From assembly GCA_023700825.1 (NCBI GenBank), contig JAMPYE010000046.1:1-14642 (forward strand): a stretch of 14,642 nt of DNA, in the 5' to 3' direction. The translations under genes were made by a program, and so were the position numbers. This DNA comes from Thermoanaerobaculia bacterium. GTDB taxonomy: Bacteria > Acidobacteriota > Thermoanaerobaculia > Gp7-AA8. The notes beneath the pieces were generated by a model. That model searched no databases, was not told where the DNA came from, and saw nothing but the letters and a program-made list of their open reading frames with translations. Shown piece by piece: positions 1-5,795 of the stretch. How positions within the stretch are numbered: the first letter of the stretch is position 1; each line of letters begins with the position of its first letter.

Positions 1-495
1 CTCCGAAGCGAAGGTGCGAAGCGTCGGGAATCTCCGGAGCTGGAACTCTCGCTGTGGGCGCCCGTCCTCGCCGAGGAGGAGCGGTGCGGCGGCAACGGCG
101 CCGTCACACGCGGCGAGCCTTCGGACGAGCGTCTCGACGCAACCCGGCGCGAGCTCGCAGTCGGGATTCAGCAGCAGCACGTGGCGCCCTCGCGCGCGCG
201 CTACCGCCCGGTTGACGCCTCCCGCGAAGCCGTCGTTGCGGTCCGAGCGCACGACCAGCCCTCGCCCCGCGCCGAGGAGAGCTTCCGCAATCGCCGCGGT
301 CCCGTCGCGCGAGGCGTTGTCGTGGACGATCACTTCCCACGAAAGGCCCCCGCAGCCCGACTCGATCGCCTCGAGGCAGCGCGCGATCCAGAGGGCGCTG
401 TTCCAGGTGACGACGACGACCGACACGTCGACGGAAGCGGGCGCCGGGTCCGGCGCCTCGGCCGGTCGCGATTCAGTTTCGTTCGTCAGAGCCAA
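1..495 (-). CDS. Glycosyltransferase family 2 protein, C-terminus beyond window
   Basis: The reverse strand is open from position 495 to the window edge (165 codons), and the protein continues past position 1. The translation opens a GT-A fold: a hydrophobic strand with VSVVVVTWNS, then DNASRDGT, then NDGFAGGVNRAVARARG, then LLLNPDCEL, where NPD stands in the place of the DXD nucleotide-sugar/metal motif. This is the pattern of WbbL-like rhamnosyltransferases and other GT2 enzymes, which transfer a sugar from a nucleotide-sugar to a growing surface glycan at the inner face of the cytoplasmic membrane. The start is uncertain. A TTG at 495 would overlap the end of the upstream glycosyltransferase by 10 bp; a GTG at 426 lies directly before the first beta-strand. 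Neither has a strong Shine-Dalgarno sequence. The overlap implies one transcript with the GT4 gene. The sugar specificity cannot be read. Confidence 0.87.
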   Translation of the reverse strand, partial: MALTNETESRPAEAPDPAPASVDVSVVVVTWNSALWIARCLEAIESGCGGLSWEVIVHDNASRDGTAAIAEALLGAGRGLVVRSDRNDGFAGGVNRAVARARGRHVLLLNPDCELAPGCVETLVRRLAACDGAVAAAPLLLGEDGRPQREFQLRRFPTLRTFASE

Positions 496-1622
496 GGAAG
501 AATCCGTTCGACGAGCGGCGCGGCCACGCGGCTCCAGGTGAATCGTGCGCGCACCCGCCCCAGGTTCTCTACGCACGCCGCGCGGAAAGCGTCGTCGCCG
601 AGGATGCGAGCGATCGCCGCGGCGACGCCGCTCGTATCGCCCGGAGCCACGACGACCCCGAGCCCTTCGCGCTCGACGAGCTCGGCCGCGAAGCCGCCGC
701 GCGTCGCGACGACCGGCACGGCGCACCATATCGCGTCGAACAGGCGCGTGCGGATCGCAAACTCCGCCTCGAGGCTCTCGCGGTGCAGCATGATCGCCAC
801 GCTGCTCGCGCGCAGCCACCGAGCGCGCTCGCGGTACGGAATCCACTCGCGATTCCAGAGCACCGCTCCCGACACGTTCGACTCCACGCGACGCGCCCAG
901 CCGCTCGTCGCCGCCGCTGCCACCCCTTCGTTCGGCCTTCGACCCCCGAGCACGAGGAGCTTCACTCCTGTCCCCTCCGCGCGGAGTTGCTCGACTGCCG
1001 AAAGCGCGGTTTCCGGATCGAGCCAGGGCCACGATCCGCCTCCCCAAACGACGACCGGCTCGTCTCCGAGGGCTTCGATCGGGCCATCCTCCGCGGGATC
1101 CCGCTCCTCGATGCCGAAGGGCACGGTCAGCCATCGCTCGAGCCATCCCTCGGTGTCGCCCCCTCCGGAAAGGTGAACTCCCGCATAGAACGAGAACTGC
1201 TGCGGCGTCGCGCAGACGAGAACGTCTCCGTGCTTCATCGCGGCCTGAAGGCGCTGCCACTCGATCCACTGGTGTGCGCGGCCTCTCAGGCCGGCGCGCT
1301 CGGCGTAGATCGCGGGAAGCTCGAGCACGACGGGATCGAACAGGTCGAAGACGACCTTTGCCGGCCGGCGCGTCAGTCGCAACAGCTCCCGCGTCGGCTG
1401 GCCGATCACGACGCGCGCCGAACGGATCGCTTCGCTCGCCTCGGGGGAGCCCCGCCGCAGGGCGCGAAACCGGCCTCCACCGTCAAAGTCGGTCAGCTCC
1501 GCCACGAGCGCAACCGGCGAGCTCCGGGAAATCTCGTCGGCAAGATGGAACGCACGGATCCCCGGGCCGGCCATCCGCCGCCCGACGACATCCCGCGTGT
1601 AAATGACGACTTCGCTTCGCAT
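486..1622 (-). CDS. Glycosyltransferase family 4 (GT-B fold) protein
   Basis: This 378-residue protein has the GT-B two-Rossmann layout. The N-terminal half has the acceptor-side motif RRMAGPGIRAFHLADE (about 15-30) typical of GT4 enzymes near polysaccharide loci. The C-terminal half has a nucleotide-sugar domain starting near EPVVVWGGGSW (188-198), then LLVLGG (222-227). Near 282-287 lies RESLEAEFAIRTRLFDAIWC, followed by AVPVVATRGG and LGVVVAPGD, which matches the Glu-rich donor-binding region of retaining GT4 enzymes. There is no signal peptide, so it should act in the cytoplasm or at the inner membrane face. The ATG at 1622 is the first in frame; its Shine-Dalgarno sequence is weak. It overlaps the GT2 gene downstream, so the two probably work on the same cell-surface glycan. 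Donor and acceptor are unknown. Confidence 0.88.
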   Translation of the reverse strand: MRSEVVIYTRDVVGRRMAGPGIRAFHLADEISRSSPVALVAELTDFDGGGRFRALRRGSPEASEAIRSARVVIGQPTRELLRLTRRPAKVVFDLFDPVVLELPAIYAERAGLRGRAHQWIEWQRLQAAMKHGDVLVCATPQQFSFYAGVHLSGGGDTEGWLERWLTVPFGIEERDPAEDGPIEALGDEPVVVWGGGSWPWLDPETALSAVEQLRAEGTGVKLLVLGGRRPNEGVAAAATSGWARRVESNVSGAVLWNREWIPYRERARWLRASSVAIMLHRESLEAEFAIRTRLFDAIWCAVPVVATRGGFAAELVEREGLGVVVAPGDTSGVAAAIARILGDDAFRAACVENLGRVRARFTWSRVAAPLVERILPWL

Positions 1623-1661
1623 CCGGCTCGGTGCATTCTCACCGCGGCGGCGCGCACTGTC

Positions 1662-1715
1662 CAGCGGCCGCTGTCTGTTACGTCCGGGTCAGGGTTCCGG
1701 TTCGTTTCGCGAAAC
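1662..1715. promoter_or_regulatory. Two perfect 12-bp palindromes in a divergent intergenic region
   Basis: CAGCGGCCGCTG (1662-1673) and GTTTCGCGAAAC (1704-1715) are each perfectly self-complementary. They lie in the 167-bp gap between the GT4 gene (minus) and the small secreted protein gene (plus). They could be operator sites for a dimeric regulator, but no clear -35/-10 pair could be placed beside them, and GC-rich DNA makes short palindromes by chance. Confidence 0.3.
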
Positions 1716-1789
1716 CAGCTAACTTTTCCACCGTTCAGGCGTCATCTTGTTGGAAGTCACGATACGAGAAGAGAAGGCAGAGGCACTCG

Positions 1790-2275
1790 ATGAGACTCCA
1801 GTTCGCGCTCCCGGCATCCGTTCTCCTGCTGGCGATCTCCACGGCCGCATGGGTTCGTGCGCCGCAAACATCCGCCCCGTCGCCCGGGAAACTCGTCGCG
1901 CGAGCCGGCATCGGCGCGATCGGAGCGATCGTCGGCGCCGGCGAGCGCGAAGTTGCTCCCGAAGCAACGCTCTCGCCCGCACCGATCACGCTTTCCGCGT
2001 CGCGCCCTGACTCGGTGGATCCCGTTCCCGCGTCCGTCGAGATGGAGGCGATCGAGCGTTACCACGAGCGCGCGCTCGAATCGGCGCGCGCGAAATCCGC
2101 GATCGTCGTCGCTACCGGCGCCGGGGTGAAGTCTCTCGCGGTCGCGGAATTCGAGAAAAAGTGCGAGCAGCCCGCAGCCGCGGCCCCGAAGAAGCCGAGA
2201 TGCACGAAAGCCACGCTCGACGTTCCGATCGTCGGCTGCTACCTGAGGCAGGCCGCCTCGGTGCTCGTCAGCTGA
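1790..2275 (+). CDS. Small exported protein of unknown function
   Basis: The protein has 161 residues. The ATG at 1790 is chosen over earlier in-frame starts because AGAGG lies 7 nt upstream and the protein then begins with a signal-peptide-like segment (MRLQFALPAS followed by VLLLAISTAAWVRA), with likely cleavage around residues 20-24. The mature part is Ala/Pro-rich, has a Gly/Ala/Ile-rich stretch (about 38-50), a charged helical part (about 84-124) and three Cys (125, 138, 150) near the C-terminus that could form a disulfide. No family is recognised. It probably sits in the periplasm or at the envelope. Its stop codon lies inside the end of the convergent SDR gene, so the two transcripts overlap. 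Confidence 0.72.
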   Translation: MRLQFALPASVLLLAISTAAWVRAPQTSAPSPGKLVARAGIGAIGAIVGAGEREVAPEATLSPAPITLSASRPDSVDPVPASVEMEAIERYHERALESARAKSAIVVATGAGVKSLAVAEFEKKCEQPAAAAPKKPRCTKATLDVPIVGCYLRQAASVLVS

Positions 2276-3776
2276 TCGCCGCCAGAGGCTCGCCCGCCGC
2301 ACGAGCGATCCTCGCCGTCTCCGCGCGAATTCCGTTCAGCATCCCGCGGAAAACGATCCCGTGCAGCGGGAGAACGGAATACCAGTAGACCAGCCCTCCG
2401 AGCCCGCGCGGCTTGAAGCGCGCACGCTGCACGAGCCGGCAGCACGTCGCGTCCGGCGCGCTCGAGATGATCTCGAACGAGAGCGCCGCCTCTCCCGGCA
2501 GCTTCATCTCTGCGCGCAACTCGAGCAGGCGATTCCGTTCGACGCCGGTGACTCGCCAGAAATCGAGAGCGTCGCCGTAGCGGACGTTCTCCGGATTGCG
2601 ACGTCCGCGCCGCAGGCCCGGTCCGCCGACGAGGCGGTCGAGCGCGCCCCGCAGCCGCCAAAGAAAGTCCGCCGCGTACCAGCCGTTGCCTCCGCCGATC
2701 CGGCAGACCGCGGCGAACACCGCCGCGGGCGGCGCGTCGAGCTCGATCTCACGCACGTCGTCGAATGCGGTCCCCCCGGCCCAGTCGGGATCGCCGGGAA
2801 CCGGGCCGGCGTCGCTCCAGGAGGTCTCCACCTCCGCGCTGGCGACCTTGCCGAGCGCCGCGTCGATCGACTCGCGAACCGTCAGCAGCTGCTGCGGCAT
2901 CAGTTTCACTGCGTCGTCATTTCGGCAGACCACTCTGTTGCGGAGACCCTCGGCGAGTGGGCGGGCGATCCGGTGACTGATGGGAGTCACCAGATGAATC
3001 CAGAGGGAGCTCAGGCGGGGAGTGAGGACGGGAACGGGAACGATGGTCCGGCGTGGCAGGCCGAGGGCCTCGGCCATAGTCTGCATGATCTCGCGGTACG
3101 ACATCACCTCCGGGCCGCCGATATCGAGCGTCCTTCCGGCGGTCTCCGGCTGTCGCAGAGATGCGACGAGGTAATGGAGCACGTTGCGCACTGCGATCGG
3201 CTGGCACTCGGTCGACACCCACCGCGGGGTGATCATCACCGGAAGGCGCTCCACGAGATAGCGAAGGATCTCGTACGACGCCGAGCCGGAGCCGACGATC
3301 ATCGCCGCGCGAAGCACGGTGACGGGAACGCCGGTCGATGCGAGCGCAGCCTCGATCTCGCGTCGCGACCGGAGGTGTTCGCTGAGCCCGTCGCCGGTCT
3401 CACCGAGCCCGCCGAGGTAGATGATGCGCTCGACTCCGGCGAGGCGCGCGGCGTGCGCGAAGGTCTCGGCGAGCGCGCGGTCGCGGTGCGCGTAGTCTTC
3501 TCCCGCGGCCATCATCGAGTGGATGAGGTAGTACGCCGCGCCGCAGCCGCGCATCTGGCGCGCGAGCGCGACGATGTCCGACGCGTCTCCCTCGACGATC
3601 TCGAGGCCCGGAACCCCGGCCCAGGACCTTCCCTTCAGCTTGCCCGCATCGCGCACGAGGCATCGAACGCGAAACCCGCTCTCGAGCAGGCGTGGCGCGA
3701 GCCGCCCTCCGATATAGCCGGTGGCTCCGGTCAGGAAGACCGGCCTCGTCGCGATCGATCGTGGGAATCCGCTCAT
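2268..3776 (-). CDS. SDR-family NAD(P)-binding oxidoreductase with C-terminal DUF2867 domain
   Basis: This is a 502-residue two-domain protein. Residues 11-310 form an atypical/extended SDR Rossmann domain with the dinucleotide motif TGATGYIGG (16-24) and strand CLVRDAGKL (39-47). The usual YxxxK catalytic pair is not present; the equivalent helix reads SEHLRSRREIEAAL (132-145), as in NmrA-like and other atypical SDRs. Residues about 335-490 match the DUF2867 region (FDDVREIELDAPPAAVF, then NGWYAADFLWRLRG, then RFKPRGLGGLVYWY). The two-domain form is a known architecture. The substrate is unknown and could be lipid-like or a quinone. The gene is transcribed divergently from the MerR/B12-type regulator, and related regulators often control light- or stress-inducible neighbours, so it is a plausible target. 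Its end overlaps the convergent small secreted protein gene by 8 bp. Confidence 0.9.
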   Translation of the reverse strand: MSGFPRSIATRPVFLTGATGYIGGRLAPRLLESGFRVRCLVRDAGKLKGRSWAGVPGLEIVEGDASDIVALARQMRGCGAAYYLIHSMMAAGEDYAHRDRALAETFAHAARLAGVERIIYLGGLGETGDGLSEHLRSRREIEAALASTGVPVTVLRAAMIVGSGSASYEILRYLVERLPVMITPRWVSTECQPIAVRNVLHYLVASLRQPETAGRTLDIGGPEVMSYREIMQTMAEALGLPRRTIVPVPVLTPRLSSLWIHLVTPISHRIARPLAEGLRNRVVCRNDDAVKLMPQQLLTVRESIDAALGKVASAEVETSWSDAGPVPGDPDWAGGTAFDDVREIELDAPPAAVFAAVCRIGGGNGWYAADFLWRLRGALDRLVGGPGLRRGRRNPENVRYGDALDFWRVTGVERNRLLELRAEMKLPGEAALSFEIISSAPDATCCRLVQRARFKPRGLGGLVYWYSVLPLHGIVFRGMLNGIRAETARIARAAGEPLAAIS

Positions 3777-3985
3777 GTGCGTCGGATCCGTTCCTGGTTG
3801 ACCGGCGCAGTGCGGGAGGCCAGCGCGGCCATTTCGAGCGTAGGGCCCATTTCAACTAACATCATTTCATGATATTCGTTCAAAACAGTCACAACCTACA
3901 GCCAGAAAACCACAAGTCAAGGCATAAAATCGGAACAACGTGGGTATTCCAGTTCTCTACTTGCAAACGATGTTCGACCTATATT

Positions 3986-3999
3986 ACGATTATAATCGT
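3986..3999. promoter_or_regulatory. Perfect 14-bp palindrome over the -10 element (candidate operator)
   Basis: ACGATTATAATCGT is exactly self-complementary and contains the TATAAT of the regulator's own promoter. A dimer bound here would cover the -10 box, consistent with autorepression. The binding protein is inferred to be the adjacent MerR-type regulator; nothing in the sequence proves this. Confidence 0.5.
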
Positions 4000-4014
4000 C
4001 CAAATCGACCAGCA

Positions 4015-4020
4015 AGAGGA
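4015..4020 (+). promoter_or_regulatory. Shine-Dalgarno AGAGGA fixing the regulator start
   Basis: AGAGGA ends 6 nt before the ATG at 4027. The frame stays open upstream to 3940, but that extension would run through the -10 element, has no ribosome binding site and adds sequence unlike a MerR N-terminus. The start at 4027 is therefore preferred. Confidence 0.75.
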
Positions 4021-4026
4021 TTCCAG

Positions 4027-4932
4027 ATGACGCCGACGACCCGATCCCTGATCTCCCCGCGCGAGCTCGCCGAAGCCATCGGCGTGAGCGAATCGTCCAT
4101 CAAACGCTGGGCGGACGACGGCGCGGTTCGCGCGGTCCGCACCAGCGGAGGCCATCGGCGCATTCCGATCGAGGATGCGGTGCATTTCATCCGCAGCTCG
4201 GGCCAGAAAGTGTGCAGACCCGAAATCCTCGGGATCGACGACGCCATGCCGTTCACCGATGCGCTTCCGGCGCATGGCGAAGAGGGCGATCTTCTCTACA
4301 GGCTTCTCGTCGAGGGCTCCGAGTCGGGCACCCGCGGATTCCTCGTCTCGCTCTTTCTCTCCGGATGGACGCCGGCGCAGATCATCGACGGTCCGCTGAG
4401 CGAGGCGATGGTGCGCGTCGGCGAGCTCTGGAAGATCGACCCCTCGGCGATCTACGTCGAGCATCGGGCCACCGACATCTCCGTGCAGGCGTTGTCCAGG
4501 ATCCGATCCCTGATCCGGATTCCCCTCGCGAGCGCGCGACGCGCCGTGGGAGGCGCGCCGTCGGGCGACCCGTACATCATCCCCTCTCTCGGCGCGTCGC
4601 TCGTTCTCGGAAGCCTCGGCATCCGCGCGACCAACCTCGGCCCCGAGACACCCGTCGAGACGCTCCGCCACGCGATTGCGGAGCTCGGTCCGCAGATCGT
4701 GTGGATCAGTGCCGGTGTCGCCGCCGAGCCGGTGAAGCTCCGCGACGAGATCGTCCAGCTCGCCGACGAGGCGGCCGCGCGCGAGTGCTCCGTGATCGTC
4801 GGCGGGAGGATGGCGCAGATGCTCGCGCTCCCCACGCGGCCTAACCTCTACGCAGGTCGCTCGATGGCCGAGCTCGAGGCGTTCGCGCGCGGGCTCGTCG
4901 CGAACGGCGGCCATCGCGTCAGCGACTCGTGA
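4027..4932 (+). CDS. MerR-family regulator with cobalamin-binding-like domain (CarH/LitR-like)
   Basis: The protein has 301 residues. Residues 9-57 are a MerR winged helix: ISPRELAEAIGVSESSIKRW followed by the wing motif TSGGHRRIPIEDAVHF. Residues about 85-165 form the helical-bundle part of B12-dependent photoreceptors such as CarH, with the cobalamin cap motif W-x9-EH intact (W135, E145, H146). Residues about 178-290 resemble the Rossmann-like cobalamin domain (IRATNLGPETPVETLRHAI, then PQIVWISAG, then CSVIVGGRM). The canonical DxHxxG motif that supplies the lower axial His to cobalt reads D181-P-Y183-I-I-P186, so the His is Tyr and the Gly is Pro. Spacing to the following LG shows the alignment has no gap. 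The protein should bind DNA, but base-off/His-on B12 binding is doubtful. A light, redox or cofactor-independent repressor role is inference. It is divergent from the SDR-DUF2867 gene. Confidence 0.88.
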   Translation: MTPTTRSLISPRELAEAIGVSESSIKRWADDGAVRAVRTSGGHRRIPIEDAVHFIRSSGQKVCRPEILGIDDAMPFTDALPAHGEEGDLLYRLLVEGSESGTRGFLVSLFLSGWTPAQIIDGPLSEAMVRVGELWKIDPSAIYVEHRATDISVQALSRIRSLIRIPLASARRAVGGAPSGDPYIIPSLGASLVLGSLGIRATNLGPETPVETLRHAIAELGPQIVWISAGVAAEPVKLRDEIVQLADEAAARECSVIVGGRMAQMLALPTRPNLYAGRSMAELEAFARGLVANGGHRVSDS

Positions 4933-4997
4933 CCGCGCCGACCCCGCAGGAAAAAGACGCCCCCCCGGGAATGCGCAGTCGGCCGTCGATCCGATCT

Positions 4998-5057
4998 CGA
5001 GGGCAGGCGCCCTCGCGGCGATCCGGGCCGCCACTCCGGGCCTGGGCACGCCCGGAG
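4998..5057 (+). terminator. Two GC-rich hairpins after the regulator gene
   Basis: CGAGGGC-aggc-GCCCTCG (4998-5015, 7-bp stem) is followed by CTCCGGGC-ctgggcac-GCCCGGAG (5034-5057, 8-bp stem). They begin 65 bp after the regulator's stop. Neither has a T-run, so intrinsic termination is not assured. They may act with Rho or stabilise the 3' end. Confidence 0.4.
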
Positions 5058-5255
5058 CATCGGATTCACTCTCTCGCGGGAAGCCCGAAACCAATGACGA
5101 CACGAGCACGCTTCCCGCGCGTCCCGCCATTCCGACCCCCATTCGGCTCCGGCGGAACTTCGACCGAGCGACTACTCCCCGGGGGGAACGTTCGAGGCAT
5201 GAACCTTACTTCGCACCATTGATAGCGCCGGCAGCGGAACCTGTCGGCAACCGGC

Positions 5256-5298
5256 GTCACCGGTGACGGGTGATGCACGGCCACCAGGAGTGTGGCCG
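5256..5298 (-). terminator. Palindrome and hairpin downstream of the tetraspan gene
   Basis: CGGCCAC-caggagt-GTGGCCG (5278-5298, 7-bp stem) starts about 30 bp beyond the minus-strand stop, and a perfect palindrome GTCACCGGTGAC (5256-5267) follows. The position suits termination of the minus-strand transcript, but no clear U-tract follows. Confidence 0.4.
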
Positions 5299-5329
5299 GC
5301 GAACATCGGCGGGGGTTCCCTGCCGTCGG

Positions 5330-5743
5330 TTACTGCGCCGAAGGTGGAAGCGCGACGCCGAAGATCGCCTTCACCGGTTCCTTCATCAGCACGATGATCG
5401 TGAGCACGCCGAGCACCGTTCCGAAAGGCACGAACATGCACTCGATGCCTCCCACCACGAGGCAGAACGTGTAGCGCGTGCGCCTGGCGAGGTTGCGACC
5501 CGCGAGAAAGACCGCGACCGCGAAGGCCGTACCCGCGAGAATCCAGACGCTCGCGAACGCGACGAAGAAGCCGCCGACCCATCGCGCCTCGGAGTCGATG
5601 CCGTCGCTCGGAAAGCTCCCCGTCAGGATCGCGATCCCGATCACGAGGTGGATCAGCGGGAACAGCGCGAACAACGCCGCGAACGCCGCTACGACGTAGT
5701 GGAAGATCGACAGCAGCCGGAGATGCTCTTCGTTCTGGTCCAT
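5330..5743 (-). CDS. Tetraspan inner-membrane protein of unknown function
   Basis: This 137-residue protein is dominated by hydrophobic helices at about 12-40, 55-82, 92-104 and 106-120, with short charged connectors (RNLARRTRY after the second). After MDQNEEHLRL the sequence LSIFHYVVAAFAALFAL is typical of a family of small four-helix membrane proteins frequent in Acidobacteriota and similar phyla. No catalytic residues are seen. The frame is open further upstream to 5995, but that part is the antisense of the barrel gene and is not membrane-like, so the ATG at 5743 is chosen. No Shine-Dalgarno is present; a TACACT box lies 7 nt before the ATG, suggesting a leaderless mRNA. It lies 53 bp downstream of the peptidase-barrel gene and may have its own promoter. 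Confidence 0.8.
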   Translation of the reverse strand: MDQNEEHLRLLSIFHYVVAAFAALFALFPLIHLVIGIAILTGSFPSDGIDSEARWVGGFFVAFASVWILAGTAFAVAVFLAGRNLARRTRYTFCLVVGGIECMFVPFGTVLGVLTIIVLMKEPVKAIFGVALPPSAQ

Positions 5744-5750
5744 GCGCGAG

Positions 5751-5756
5751 AGTGTA
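5751..5756 (-). promoter_or_regulatory. -10-like TACACT immediately before the tetraspan gene
   Basis: On the minus strand TACACT (5756 to 5751) is followed by 7 nt and then the ATG at 5743. A -10 box at this distance places the transcription start at or beside the start codon, the signature of a leaderless mRNA. The -35 is not evident. Confidence 0.4.
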
Positions 5757-5795
5757 GCGCCGACCTCGCCGGCGGCGCACTCGGTCCCGGCTCCG

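Larger units (their letters stand above)
3777..4026. promoter_or_regulatory. AT-rich divergent control region between SDR and MerR/B12-type genes
   Basis: Positions 3850-4010 are clearly more AT-rich than the surrounding genes. On the plus strand a perfect TATAAT (3991-3996) would place a start near 4003, giving a leader of about 24 nt before the regulator's ATG. No good -35 sits 17 bp upstream, which fits an activated or regulated promoter. An inverted repeat ATCAT-ttc-ATGAT lies at 3861-3873, nearer the SDR gene. On the minus strand TTGAAC and TTGACT hexamers occur, but their -10 partners are poor. Confidence 0.5.
4933..5329. other. Gene-free convergent intergenic region rich in hairpins
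   Basis: No convincing reading frame lies in these 397 bp. The region separates the ends of the regulator gene (plus) and the tetraspan gene (minus). It holds several strong inverted repeats, listed separately, and an imperfectly placed long-loop repeat CGCGGGAAGC/GCTTCCCGCG (5075-5084 and 5110-5119, 25-nt loop). Confidence 0.6.

Noticed and set aside
2361..3872. A 503-codon open frame on the plus strand, antisense to the SDR-DUF2867 gene
   Set aside because: It has biased His/Arg/Ala/Asp composition with no motifs, while the opposite strand encodes a clear Rossmann protein.
3979..5142. A 387-codon open frame on the minus strand, antisense to the MerR-type regulator
   Set aside because: It would run through the divergent promoter and the hairpin region and shows no domain. 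The plus-strand frame has a clear HTH and a Shine-Dalgarno sequence.
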